NCBI GenBank assembly: GCA_027487375.1
Contig: JAIYDQ010000373.1
Location: forward strand, 1 to 36,116
Length of the DNA stretch: 36,116 nucleotides
Source of the DNA: Planctomycetaceae bacterium
Lineage (GTDB): Bacteria > Planctomycetota > Planctomycetia > Pirellulales > Pirellulaceae
Reading direction: 5' to 3'
Made by a program: the position numbers and the translations under genes. Positions 1-9,400 of the stretch are shown here, in pieces (positions within the stretch are counted from its first letter, which is position 1; the number at the start of each line of letters is the position of its first letter). A model generated the notes under the pieces. That model had not been told where the DNA came from, made no database searches, and worked only from the letters and a program-made list of their open reading frames with translations.

Positions 1-1
1 T

Positions 2-280
2 GAATCGTATCGTGAACTGGGCTACAAACCGTCTCCGTTGAGAGAACATCCCACTGGGCTTTTCCCGTATTCGTATTCCCTGCCCGCACTCGTACTCCTA
101 CTCCTACTCGTACTCGTACTCGTACTCCTACTCGTACTCCTACTCGTAATCGTAATCGTAATCGAGTTCAAACCGATCGAGCACGAGCACGAGCACGAGT
201 GTTATTTCTTTGAGGACGAAAAGCGGAAATACGGGCTTGCTAACTGGACCTTCCATTTAGACCAGCGGCAAAAGAACTGA
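2..280 (+). other. Possible 3' end of a gene cut by the left edge, running into hexamer repeats
   Basis: A reading frame open from the window edge (frame 2) encodes a protein-like start, ESYRELGYKPSPLREHP, and then runs through the CGTACT repeat. There it becomes a run of Leu/Val/Ile followed by a (Glu-His) run, and it stops at 278-280, overlapping the 3' end of the convergent GntP gene. If a real upstream gene ends here, the repeat has extended its C-terminus. Frame 3 also offers a short edge fragment ending at 39-41. Nothing inside the window decides between these, and the hydrophobic stretch is simply the translation of the repeat. Confidence 0.25.
66..201. repeat. CGTACT-type hexamer repeat with inverted CGAGCA arm
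   Basis: From 85 to 162 there are 13 consecutive hexamers drawn from CGCACT, CGTACT, CCTACT and CGTAAT, preceded by two CGTATT units at 66-77. At 178-201 come three CGAGCA units and one CGAGTG. The segment 87-110 is an imperfect inverted match to 178-201 (about 19 of 24 positions pair), with a 67-nt centre. The whole element lies between an unknown gene at the left edge and the 3' end of the GntP gene. Confidence 0.85.
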
Positions 281-1774
281 AGCGATCAAAGTTACGATCA
301 ATCCACTGAAGGCAATCGCAGTGGAAAGAATCGTCCACGACTGAAGGGTTTCTTTTTGGGTCATCCCGCTCAATCGGCTCACAACCCAGAAGCCACTGTC
401 GTTCATCCAAGAACAGGCGGACGCTCCGAAACCAATGGCGAGATAGATATACAAAGTGCTGTAACCCAACTCCGCAGACGTGAGCATCGGCGCAATCATC
501 GATGCCGTGGTCAGCATCGACACGGTTGCGCTTCCTTGTGCGATACGAATTACCAAGGCAACAACAAACGACAACACGATTAAGTTGATCGACTGCCCTT
601 CCGCAGCAGCCTTCACGGCGTCGCCGACTCTTGCCGCTCGAAGCATCCCACCAAAAGCGCCCCCTGCACTCGTGATCAAAATAATCATCCCTGCTGTCTC
701 CAGAGGGGGACCTATCAACGACTCTAGTTTCTCCTTGCCAAAAGCGCGTTCCTTAGCAAGCACCCAGATCGCGACGGCTGCCCCAATTAACAACGCCATG
801 TTTTTGTGTCCGATAAAATCAACGACGGCACGAACGGAATTGAAACCTGCTTCGCCCCCGAATGCTTGATACAACGCGATACACCAATCCGCTCGACGGT
901 CCTCAGGTCCCGTTGCACCATCGGAAATCACACGAAACAACGAAGAAAAGCCAATCAGCAAAATCGGTAGCAGAACGGGAAGGATGGACCAGAAAAAGCT
1001 AGGGAGCTCGGATTCAGGCTTCTGAGATCGTTCATCATTAAAGGAAGTATCTCGCAACGGAATCACTGTCCTCGAGTTCAGAAGCACACATACACCGTAG
1101 CATATAGCCGCTGGCAACAAGCCTCCGAGTAAACCCGCGATGAGCGAAAGACCAATATCGATTTGCAGCGTATCCACCATCGCAATCGGTCCGGGGTGGG
1201 GGATCGTGAGGGCATGCGTGATCATCCCGCCGCAACAAATGCACATCAAATACAGCAAGTAGTCTTTGCCTGTTCGAACGCGAAGCGCTTTCGCTAGTGG
1301 CACCATCAGCATAAACATCGTGTCAAAGAAGATTGGAATGCTCAGGATGTAAGTCGACCATAGCAGCGCCCAACCGGCTCGCTTCTCTCCAAAAACCTTC
1401 AGGAAGCGTCGTACTACTTTGTCAGCGGCACCGCTTTCCATCAGGCACATTCCGATGACGGAAGCCAGTGCAATGGATATCGCTATATCACGAGCCGTAT
1501 CACCCAAACCTTTTGCGATCAGCTCGACTACGCCCACCCAATGCGTATAGACAACCTCCTTCCCGTCCTTCCCTACGACAGCCCAGGAATCACGACTCGC
1601 AAGCATTCCCGCGACGAGCGATGCAAGCAGCAATGCGACAAACGCATGCAAACGCAACCAGCTAATGGCTGCGATAATGAAAAGAACGCTCACTGCCAGC
1701 ACCACAAAGGGCCACCACCAAGCAGAAGTCATAGAATCTAACGATAGAGAGGAAAGCATATTCATGATCCGCAT
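257..1774 (-). CDS. GntP-family gluconate/organic acid permease
   Basis: This is an inner-membrane permease of the GntP family, whose members import gluconate or related sugar acids with protons. The protein has about a dozen hydrophobic segments. It also shows family-typical stretches, including [20 protein letters not shown] and the HPGPIAM loop, and near the C-terminus [17 protein letters not shown] and [12 protein letters not shown]. At about 505 residues it is longer than the usual 440-450 because of extra loops. The reading frame is open back to 1816, but residues before the ATG at 1774 are Cys/His-rich and unlikely to be membrane protein; ATGs at 1765, 1759 and 1732 are also possible. 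No Shine-Dalgarno is visible. The gene is divergent from the RNase PH gene with a very short gap. No gluconate kinase or dehydratase lies nearby, so the substrate is unknown. Confidence 0.9.
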   Translation of the reverse strand: MRIMNMLSSLSLDSMTSAWWWPFVVLAVSVLFIIAAISWLRLHAFVALLLASLVAGMLASRDSWAVVGKDGKEVVYTHWVGVVELIAKGLGDTARDIAISIALASVIGMCLMESGAADKVVRRFLKVFGEKRAGWALLWSTYILSIPIFFDTMFMLMVPLAKALRVRTGKDYLLYLMCICCGGMITHALTIPHPGPIAMVDTLQIDIGLSLIAGLLGGLLPAAICYGVCVLLNSRTVIPLRDTSFNDERSQKPESELPSFFWSILPVLLPILLIGFSSLFRVISDGATGPEDRRADWCIALYQAFGGEAGFNSVRAVVDFIGHKNMALLIGAAVAIWVLAKERAFGKEKLESLIGPPLETAGMIILITSAGGAFGGMLRAARVGDAVKAAAEGQSINLIVLSFVVALVIRIAQGSATVSMLTTASMIAPMLTSAELGYSTLYIYLAIGFGASACSWMNDSGFWVVSRLSGMTQKETLQSWTILSTAIAFSGLIVTLIASVLLPLV

Positions 1775-1845
1775 ATGATAATCACAATCACACCGATGCG
1801 GTGCCTCCGCCCGCATTTACTCTTGCTGATATTTTTGATCAAGTT

Positions 1846-2562
1846 ATGTTTGCCTGCATGCAAACTCTCAGACCAATCAAAATCCAGCGTCACTTCACCA
1901 AACACTCGGCAGGCAGCGTTCTCTATCAGTGCGGGGACACCGTGGTTCTCTGCACAGCAAGCATTGAGTCGCGTGTCCCAGACTGGCTCGCCGGTAAAGG
2001 TCGCGGATGGATCACCGCCGAATACAACATGCTTCCACATAGCACCTCGCCACGCAAAAGCCGAGAGCGAGCAGGCAAGGTCGATGGGCGCACTACGGAG
2101 ATTCAGCGACTTATCGGACGCTCCATGCGTGCAACAGCCGACCTAAAGCTTTTGGGTGAACGATCAATCTCGATCGATTGCGATGTTTTGCAAGCCGACG
2201 GTGGAACTCGAACCGCCAGCATCACTGGCGGCTTTATCGCCTTGATTGACGCTCTCCATGCCGAGTTCCATTCAGTGCCTCGCGAGCTTTACCCCCTCTC
2301 GGACAGCGTTGCCGCGATCAGCGTGGGAATCGTCGATGGCGCAACTACACTCGATCTCGACTACCAACGCGATTCGGCTGCCGAGGTCGATATGAACGTG
2401 GTGATGACTGGAAAAGGGCGATTCATCGAAATTCAAGGGACCGGCGAAGAGGCTACCTTTGACGATGACCAACTCACGAGCATGATCGCGCTTGCAAGAA
2501 AAGGAATCGCACAACTCCGGCTCGAACAACAAAAGGCACTCGGGGACGCTTGGCCGTTCTAG
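1846..2562 (+). CDS. rph: Ribonuclease PH
   Basis: RNase PH is a phosphate-dependent 3'-5' exoribonuclease that trims tRNA precursors and other RNAs. The body of the family is well conserved: [19 protein letters not shown] near the N-terminus, [11 protein letters not shown], the phosphate-binding [12 protein letters not shown] at about residues 81-92, and [18 protein letters not shown] at about 112-129. The C-terminal half has two conserved Asp residues in the [13 protein letters not shown] segment. Length (238 aa) is normal. The start is uncertain. ATG 1846 places seven residues before LRP, ATG 1858 fewer, and a GTG at 1801 gives 253 aa with an unusual N-terminus; an in-frame stop lies at 1765. 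The usual N-terminal RxDGR-like motif is not visible with any of these starts. The 3' end is only 3 bp from the convergent gene at 2566. Confidence 0.93.
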   Translation: MFACMQTLRPIKIQRHFTKHSAGSVLYQCGDTVVLCTASIESRVPDWLAGKGRGWITAEYNMLPHSTSPRKSRERAGKVDGRTTEIQRLIGRSMRATADLKLLGERSISIDCDVLQADGGTRTASITGGFIALIDALHAEFHSVPRELYPLSDSVAAISVGIVDGATTLDLDYQRDSAAEVDMNVVMTGKGRFIEIQGTGEEATFDDDQLTSMIALARKGIAQLRLEQQKALGDAWPF

Positions 2563-2565
2563 TTT

Positions 2566-3093
2566 CTAGTTTCTACTGGTCGCCTTTTCATATTTCGCGG
2601 CAACGGATTCGGATTTTCCGTGGCGGATTCTTTTGAGGCACCAGATGACCGGAATAGCTTCCGCAAGCGTCGAGGCCTTTGCGTTTTCGCTCGCGCCGTT
2701 GGTCTTCGTGAACAAGATGGGATAGGTATTCACCCCAGCGGTAACGCTGTCGACATGCCAGTCACCCCCTTGGTGCTTGATCAGCGTTGTACCGACATAG
2801 GCTCCCCAAGTAAGGACGATTTGACTTAGCTCTTTTTCGGGAATTGGCGCGTTTCGATGACGTCGGTGAATTGGTTCCAAGATCGTGTCGATTTCAGCAA
2901 CCGATTGCGGTGAATAGTCCAACGTAACCTTGTATTCCTTTGCGGCCGTCGCGACTGCTTGCTTTGCAAAGTCTTGCATGCGAGCCTTTATGCCTGCTTT
3001 GGGGCCTTGAAGCTCGGTCTTCCAAACTGCGAACACACCCAGGAACAACGTGATAAAGCCAATTAACGCAAGCCAGTACCATTCTAAGATCAT
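2566..3093 (-). CDS. Hypothetical membrane-anchored protein
   Basis: I do not recognise this 175-aa protein with certainty. It has one N-terminal transmembrane segment (about residues 4-22, LALIGFITLFLGVFAVW) followed by a soluble domain with the conserved-looking stretch LSQIVLTWGAYVGTTLIKH and a Trp-rich core (GGDWHVDSV). The C-terminus is basic. This architecture suggests a single-pass protein with a small alpha/beta domain, of unknown role. It is the last gene of a minus-strand run with the BshC-like gene and glycosyltransferase upstream (42-nt gap to the former) and converges on rph with almost no spacer. Confidence 0.7.
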   Translation of the reverse strand: MILEWYWLALIGFITLFLGVFAVWKTELQGPKAGIKARMQDFAKQAVATAAKEYKVTLDYSPQSVAEIDTILEPIHRRHRNAPIPEKELSQIVLTWGAYVGTTLIKHQGGDWHVDSVTAGVNTYPILFTKTNGASENAKASTLAEAIPVIWCLKRIRHGKSESVAAKYEKATSRN

Positions 3094-3135
3094 TTTAACG
3101 CAAACACTCTTATGTTGACTTAATTGGTGATGGCT

Positions 3136-4887
3136 TCATGTCGACGCTGCGACTGTGTCGTGAGTTCGCCGCGTGCTGAGTTTCGCTAAATGAAGTAGCC
3201 TTTCTTGAGTCCACCCATCCGGAAAGACGGCGATGGAATACTCTCGTGATGATCTTAGCTTTTGCTGTTGGTCTTCAGAGAGCGCTTCCTGCAATTGGCT
3301 GCCGAGAAGCGTTTGATCGATGCCTGACTCTTTTGCAAGAGCAGAACGAATCGAGGACTTGAGCTCCTGCAATGATTCATGCCAAGCGATTTTTGCTAAA
3401 CCGGCTGGTATGCTTTGAAGTCGATTCATGAGTTCGGTACGCATGTTTCGGATTTCCTCGCTCGCGCCATCCGACAGAAGTCGCTCGGGGTTGAATCTAT
3501 AATCCCGCACTCGATCGCGAGCATCCGATGTCACCAATGCGCTACGCGACCAATTCGCATATGGTTTCATGGGAAGAAAGAGAGTTGCCGTGGCGACCGC
3601 AAAAGTCGGTGGAGTAATTCCGCACCATCTTTTCATGATGAGGTCCGTGATTTGGTCGTATTTCCCCCCGCCGATACCGTGGACAAAAAGGTCTCCGATA
3701 GCAAGACGCATGAAAAGAGTCGACGTGAGCGCCCGCGGACGTATTGCTACTTGAGATCGAATCAGGGTCTGCCACCATGCGAAGACGGCTTCGAAGCCTG
3801 CTTCTCGCCCGATATGCGATTCCCACTGCTCCAAATCGCTCAAGATAATCTTATGATCATCATATCGAATCCATAACGCTCGCCGTGTCGGTGATTTCGC
3901 ACTGTATACCCAAAAAGGGGCCTCAGCCCAAGCAAATCCGCCTTTGAATTGTTCGGCTAGCCGGGGAATCGGTTGCGAATCATTCTTGATTTGGTGATGA
4001 CTTCGATAATCATTTCGCGAACGATGGTATATATCTCGGAATGACTCAATCGATGAAATGATTTCAAATACAAACGCAGCAAAGCCACGGCCTTGGGCTA
4101 ACTGGCTGAACAGAACTTCGTAGTTGTTGATCCCGAAGTCACGTTCAATTTGATGCCGAGCCGCCGCGATCGCTTTTCCGATCGGAGCGCCCGCGGAAAT
4201 CGACTGTCGAATCATCGGGACCATTTTTTGAATGAGCGGTTTGCCTATGTCCAGTGATGCAAGCAGTCCCGAAACATCGTCTTGGAACTTTTGCCAATTG
4301 AGGCAACCATCGTCGGTCATGAGTTCCCACGGCACATTTGCCTGCGATTCACCTGACGCAGTTCTCAACTCCGCCCAACCTTCGAGAGCCACGCTTTTTG
4401 ACCCGATCGTCCCGTCATCGTTTGCAAATGGAACAGCGATTGAAATTGGTGAAGCAGCATCATGATCGATCACCACGTTCAGCGAAACAGCGTTCTGCTC
4501 CCGAGCGGCTTCATAAAGAACAAAATTCTTGAACCAAACACCGGGATGGAAGAACTCCGGTTGATGACCGCTGACATACCACAACTTAGAATCTTGCGAG
4601 CACTCTGACGTCAAGTCCGAGCACGAGTTTGTGTTGCAATGCGAGAACCGAATGGCATCTCGACGCGTCCACATGCGAATGTCTTGGAGAGGAATTCCGC
4701 TCCAACGAACATCGCTGGTCGAAATTGATTCGCTGCGCCGCCCCAGAAACGGATCAGCCGCGTCCGTGTTGCTGGCGTTATTTGATCGGATGTTAGCGGA
4801 CGCAGCAGAAGCCCACGCACTAGCCGGAGGCTCACAAAAAACTGCTTCATTCGCACGAGGTGCCTTGTACTTGGCAAACTCGATCAC
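3136..4887 (-). CDS. Hypothetical protein, weakly BshC-like
   Basis: This is a 583-aa cytoplasmic protein with no signal peptide or membrane segment. After a variable Ala/Ser-rich N-terminus, residues about 106-130 (VSGHQPEFFHPGVWFKNF then a helix) and a following DHD triad (VVIDHDA, about 139-145) resemble the start of the nucleotide-binding-like domain of BshC, the putative cysteine ligase of bacillithiol synthesis, where GGQQAGLLTGP and GEDHD occur at equivalent spacing. The rest is largely helical. The resemblance is a by-eye inference and the function is unproven. The GTG at 4887 overlaps the TGA of the upstream glycosyltransferase as GTGA, favouring translational coupling; a TTG at 4893 is the alternative start. 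The neighbour is a GT2 enzyme, not a BshA-type GT4, so bacillithiol synthesis is not otherwise supported. Confidence 0.75.
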   Translation of the reverse strand: MIEFAKYKAPRANEAVFCEPPASAWASAASANIRSNNASNTDAADPFLGRRSESISTSDVRWSGIPLQDIRMWTRRDAIRFSHCNTNSCSDLTSECSQDSKLWYVSGHQPEFFHPGVWFKNFVLYEAAREQNAVSLNVVIDHDAASPISIAVPFANDDGTIGSKSVALEGWAELRTASGESQANVPWELMTDDGCLNWQKFQDDVSGLLASLDIGKPLIQKMVPMIRQSISAGAPIGKAIAAARHQIERDFGINNYEVLFSQLAQGRGFAAFVFEIISSIESFRDIYHRSRNDYRSHHQIKNDSQPIPRLAEQFKGGFAWAEAPFWVYSAKSPTRRALWIRYDDHKIILSDLEQWESHIGREAGFEAVFAWWQTLIRSQVAIRPRALTSTLFMRLAIGDLFVHGIGGGKYDQITDLIMKRWCGITPPTFAVATATLFLPMKPYANWSRSALVTSDARDRVRDYRFNPERLLSDGASEEIRNMRTELMNRLQSIPAGLAKIAWHESLQELKSSIRSALAKESGIDQTLLGSQLQEALSEDQQQKLRSSREYSIAVFPDGWTQERLLHLAKLSTRRTHDTVAAST

Positions 4888-5666
4888 GAGCAATCACCGT
4901 TACAGGCTTTACCTTGAGGCACCGCACGCACAGGAATCGAATGCCCGCGCTGAGTCATCTTGGCAATGCTTTCATCGAGCACTTTGTTGTAGTAAGCCAA
5001 TCGCACTTCGGCTTGGTCCAATGATCCGCCGAACGAACGATTGAGATCTAAATAAAGTAACGGAACTGGAATCTCGATAATTCGGAAGTTAAGCATAGCC
5101 GCTTGAGTCCATAGCTCTAAAGGCATCGCGTAGCCTTCATCTTGAATGTCCAAGAGTTTCAGGGCCGAGGTGCGATACGCTTTGAAGCCACAGAATGCAT
5201 CCGTTAGGCAAAGCCCGAAACGATCGTTGATCTGACGAGTGATCTGCTTGTTAATAAACATACGCTGCGCAGGAGGAGTGCTATCTCCCTCATACTGTTT
5301 CAAGTATCGGCTACCCGAGACGATGTCGCAGTTTCTGCAAGCCGCAACAAATCGCGGAATCCGGACCGGTTGGTGTTGCCCATCGCAATCAAGCGTTACA
5401 ACAATTTCGTATTCTTCATCAATCGCATACTGAAACGCCGATTTGAGTGCTGCACCATATCCGCGATTTTCAGGGTGGCTGATGACGTGAATATCATTGC
5501 GCTCAGCAAGCTTTTCTGCTGTCCCGTCTGACGAACCATCGTTCACAACAAGAATGTCTGTCGCGTATTTGGAAACTTCGTCCAAAATTGCATGTACGGA
5601 GCTGGCCTCGTTATAGACCGGGAGCGCAGCAAGCCATCGAGTTCTCATTTTTGCTTCTTTCGACAT
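4884..5666 (-). CDS. Family 2 glycosyltransferase, dolichol-phosphate mannosyltransferase-like
   Basis: This enzyme should transfer a sugar from a nucleotide donor to a lipid-phosphate or other acceptor at the cytoplasmic membrane. The GT-A fold motifs are clear: ALPVYNEASSV at the N-terminus, VVNDGSSDGT, the NRGYGAALKSAF segment, and the metal-binding VTLDCDGQHQP; the acceptor region has DAFCGFKAYR. There are no C-terminal membrane helices, so it resembles the short DPM1/DPG-synthase type (260 aa). The frame is open to 5759, but the extra 31 residues are Arg/Ser-rich; ATG 5666 has a GAGG about 8 nt upstream and is preferred. It is first in a probable three-gene minus-strand operon and overlaps the next gene by 4 nt. 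Acceptor and donor cannot be told from sequence. Confidence 0.88.
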   Translation of the reverse strand: MSKEAKMRTRWLAALPVYNEASSVHAILDEVSKYATDILVVNDGSSDGTAEKLAERNDIHVISHPENRGYGAALKSAFQYAIDEEYEIVVTLDCDGQHQPVRIPRFVAACRNCDIVSGSRYLKQYEGDSTPPAQRMFINKQITRQINDRFGLCLTDAFCGFKAYRTSALKLLDIQDEGYAMPLELWTQAAMLNFRIIEIPVPLLYLDLNRSFGGSLDQAEVRLAYYNKVLDESIAKMTQRGHSIPVRAVPQGKACNGDCS

Positions 5667-5880
5667 TTCCATTTCCTCACCGACGCATTCTAGGCAGCGA
5701 CGACGCGATTTCAATGAAATCAATCCCCGACTTTCCTGGGATAACCGTTTCACCGCCATAAATGTCGGAAAAATCGATCACGCTACTCTCCGAAAGCAAT
5801 TGCTGAGCCTAAAATTTGCCGTTTTCGAGTCTTAGAAACGAAATTTTCCGGCTGCACTAAACGATTTTTCCCTTTCGATC

Positions 5881-6384
5881 ATGCCAAAATCTACACGTCA
5901 ATCCCAGCGCACAATCACCCACTGGTTGATGAAAACCGAGCCAGATGTGTTTTCAATTTTTGATTTGGAAGCCGCGCCGAATCGTTCTACGTGCTGGGAT
6001 GGTGTTAGAAATTATCAGGCTCGGAACTTCATGCGCGATCAAATGAGGGTTGGCGATCCGATCCTAGTTTACCATAGTAATGCCCAGCCCTCGTGCGTTG
6101 TGGGTGTTGCTCATGTGTCCGCAGCAGCCTATCCAGACCACACCGCATTCGACCCTCAAGATCCCCATTACGACCCGAAGTCCAAGTTGGAATCTCCGAC
6201 TTGGTTCATGGTCGACATTCAGCTCGATTGGATTTTCGAAGTGAGCCTATCGCTTGAGATGCTCCGAAGTGTTGCAGGCTTGGAAAAGATGGAACTGCTT
6301 CGAAAAGGATCGAGATTAAGTGTCCAGCCAGTCTCGAAAGGTGAGTTTCAAACGATCGTGAAGCGTGGTGGTAAGCGAGCTTGA
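5881..6384 (+). CDS. EVE-domain protein (thymocyte nuclear protein 1 family)
   Basis: The 167-aa protein is a single EVE domain, a PUA-like fold. Family members bind modified nucleic acid bases, and some are fused to restriction or RNA-modification enzymes. Diagnostic stretches are HWLMKTEPDVFSIFDLE near the N-terminus, WDGVRNYQARNFMRDQMRVGD, and ILVYHSNAQPSCVVGVAHV, followed by the conserved PTWFMVDI segment. Length is typical for the stand-alone bacterial form. It stands alone on the plus strand, divergent from the glycosyltransferase and convergent with the large secreted protein at 6456. No methyltransferase or restriction gene is adjacent, so a defence role is not indicated; the ligand is unknown. 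Confidence 0.92.
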   Translation: MPKSTRQSQRTITHWLMKTEPDVFSIFDLEAAPNRSTCWDGVRNYQARNFMRDQMRVGDPILVYHSNAQPSCVVGVAHVSAAAYPDHTAFDPQDPHYDPKSKLESPTWFMVDIQLDWIFEVSLSLEMLRSVAGLEKMELLRKGSRLSVQPVSKGEFQTIVKRGGKRA

Positions 6385-6455
6385 TTGATTAGCATCACGG
6401 ACAATCTGCATGCGATGCTTGGCTTTTCACAATTGAACGCGGAAGCCTAGTCGAT

Positions 6456-9400
6456 TCAAAAATCAAGTTGGCTCAACGCCACATCAATCACATTCTCGCT
6501 TTCAAGGGGACTCGTCGCTCCGAGCACTAACTTGGTAGAAGATCGCGGGTTAGTAAGTGATGCAAGATTGAGCGGCGACGCTAGCGTGATCCATCGCAAA
6601 CCAGGTGCTGCTGCGACTAGATTCCGAGCGCTTCGTAGGTCGGCTGCCGATACGATGCCATCTTTGTTAATGTCTTCGATTCGACTAGCGCCAACAGGAC
6701 GATTTGATACTGCGGTCCGAATCGTATTCAAATCAATTGCATTGGTTCGCTGTGCAACCGGATCGATATAGACGTCCCCTGGGGCGCTTCCGAACAAGAA
6801 TGTATCAGGCCGTGTCAGTCCCGTTCTGGCATTTGCAAGGACACGTATCTGTAGCCAACTTCTTGCGATTGCGTTGTCAATAAAGCTGAACTTAACTCGC
6901 ACGATGCCTGGGCCGCGTGGGCTAGCAAGGACCGTTACAGGATTCACCGGTACGAAAGCTGAGCTTGGAAGCGGTGTCCAAGTGGTAGTCGTGTTTGTGT
7001 TCCCAGTAGAAAGTTCAAAGTCGAACAATCCAATCGCGCTCGCATTCGCTCCCGCAATATCCACAATCACCCCGTTTAGCCCACGATCGTAGTTGCTTAC
7101 ATTTGCACGAGTCGCTTTGCCATCGGTGAGAGGAACTTTGCTAGAGTCAATAGCCTGTTGCGAGTCTGGCGTCGTATCAAAAGACGAACCTCGATAGAAA
7201 ATATGACGCCCGACAACTTCTGCGGACACTTGAATAGTCGTCGTTGCGATAGAAGACAAACGAGGAGTTCCATTGTCTGTAACTCGTAATGCAATCGTTC
7301 GATTACCAGCTGATGCGTAAGTGATCGAGGACGCGAATCCGGTCGCAGTCGGAACGAATGTTGTACCATTAAAGTTAAAATCCCATTCGTAACTTAAGCT
7401 TTGCCCGACATCAGGATCGGAACCTGCACCGAGCACATCTATCGGCTGCCCAACGATTCCCGAGTAGGGCCCCGTTGTTTGTGCAGTCGGTAACTCGTTT
7501 ACGTCGTTGACTGTAATCACAAAAGCCTGAGAGAAAGTCGCCCCAGACTGATCGCTGGTTGCGATCCGAATCGAATAAGAAGATTTAACCTCGAAGTTGA
7601 ATGGACCATTGATTCGCAACTGGTTGTTCAGAATGTTGAAGCTTGCGTTATCGACGGCTCCTGTTCCTGTAACCAAGGAGTACGAAAAGGTATCTCCAAG
7701 ATTCGGATCTACTGTGCTCAGATTACCGACTATTGCATTGACGGCTCCATTTTCGTCGATGCTTGCGTTCGATAAGTTTATCGCGGTTGGTGGGCTATTC
7801 GTATTGAGAACAGAAGAGAAAACAACATCATCGATTCCAAGAATATCATCGTTTCCGGTGTCGTCAGCGTCTCTCCAACGCAACACAAGATTCTGTCCCG
7901 GAAGCCAATTGATTCCAGTGACCGTTGCCGATCTCGCGGTTCGGTTGGCTGCTGCGTTACCATCTAGTTTCGTGACCGTTGCTGTGCCGGTCGGTGAAGA
8001 AAAGTTGAGACCGGTGACGGCAGTGAAAGTGCTTGCCCCCGCGTCGAGCAAATTGTTGACTCCAACACCATATTCAAAAGTCAAAGTATTCGCTGCTGTC
8101 GACTCATTCCGCCACATCTCACCGACATAGCTCAACGTGAAATTCGTAATCGCAGCGGCCGTTTGATTGATGAAGGTTGCTCCGAAGGTTCCTACAAAGG
8201 AAGCCGATGCTAAAGCCCCCAATGCACGATCGACTACGGTTGTTCCAACCGCAGGGCCGAGACTGTAAATAGCTCCCGCGGTAGCTGCTCCACCATCGCC
8301 AATCGTGAACAAAGAGTTCGCCGAAGAGCCACTGCGCTTTCCGAATGCCCATCCATCAACGCCGGTCGCTCCAATCTCGCGACCGTTCATTTGAAAAGGA
8401 CCACTTCCCGCGGTAGTGAAATCACCCACGGAATAATAGGGAAGCGTGTTAAAGTCTTGCGTATAGGTGCTACCACTAAATGGTATCGCAGCGGGCTGAG
8501 AAGTCGTCGTCACGAAACGATAGTCTGCGACCACAGGCAAGTGATCGCTCGTCGTCCCCAAGTTATTAAGGACAGTCAATCGATCAGGTCTTGTTGGCAA
8601 AGCAGTGTTGCTGGAATCGGTAATGCTTCCACCCCGCGAGACAGTCCCGTTGTTTGCAAACGTTCTGTACGAGCCAGGCACATATTCGAGTCCTACTCCA
8701 TCGAACCATTCACCGGTCAACAACTGAAAGTCAAAACGGTCATCGAGGCCGCCTCCGACAAAACTGCCCGGTGGATTAACTAGTGGAGCCTGCGTAAAGA
8801 TATTCAGTGGGACACCAGATTGTGTCCAGTTACCTGGTCGATTAATGGGATCTATTGCCTGTGCATTGCCTGCAGCAAGCAATCGCGTGTATCCGAGCTC
8901 GCTGCTCGTGTACATATTGAAGTCACCCGCGTAGATAATGTGAGTGTTTGCCGGTAGTGCATCGGCGTCTGCGCGAATCGTCTCAGCTTCTACAGCACGG
9001 CGTGCGGCGTCTTCCGGAGAATCAACTGCTTTATAGTGACTGTTGTAAAGATAGAAATCGTTACCGAGCCCGACACCCAATGGACGAAGCTGATATCGCA
9101 TCACTTGACGTGCTTGTCCGCTTGCACTTGCGGTGCCTATACCAGCTTGAGCAATAAGCTGAATTGTCTGCGTGTTGTAAACGATTCCCTGTCCAAATCC
9201 GAACTGATTTCCATTGAGCGTGCCACGCGCGTAAAGCCCAGGAGTTCCGTAAGCCGTATTGAGCTGATTCACTACCGCTTGAGCCGTTACTGACTGACTC
9301 AACACTTCTTGCATCGCAACAATATCAACTCGACGCGACCGACCATTATAGACTTCGTCGCCGATTGCTTTCAGGACGCTACCAACGGTTGCTTGAGGCT

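Noticed and set aside
85-201. CRISPR array at the left edge
   Set aside because: The units are 6 bp in tandem without unique spacers, and there are no cas genes.
38-280. An ORF of 80 codons with a long Leu/Val/Ile run
   Set aside because: The hydrophobic run is the direct translation of the CGTACT hexamer tract and need not be a membrane protein. The edge-spanning frame is recorded only as a possible gene end.
257-2562. Gluconate utilisation operon
   Set aside because: Only the GntP-type permease is present; the neighbour is RNase PH, and no kinase, dehydratase or regulator is nearby.
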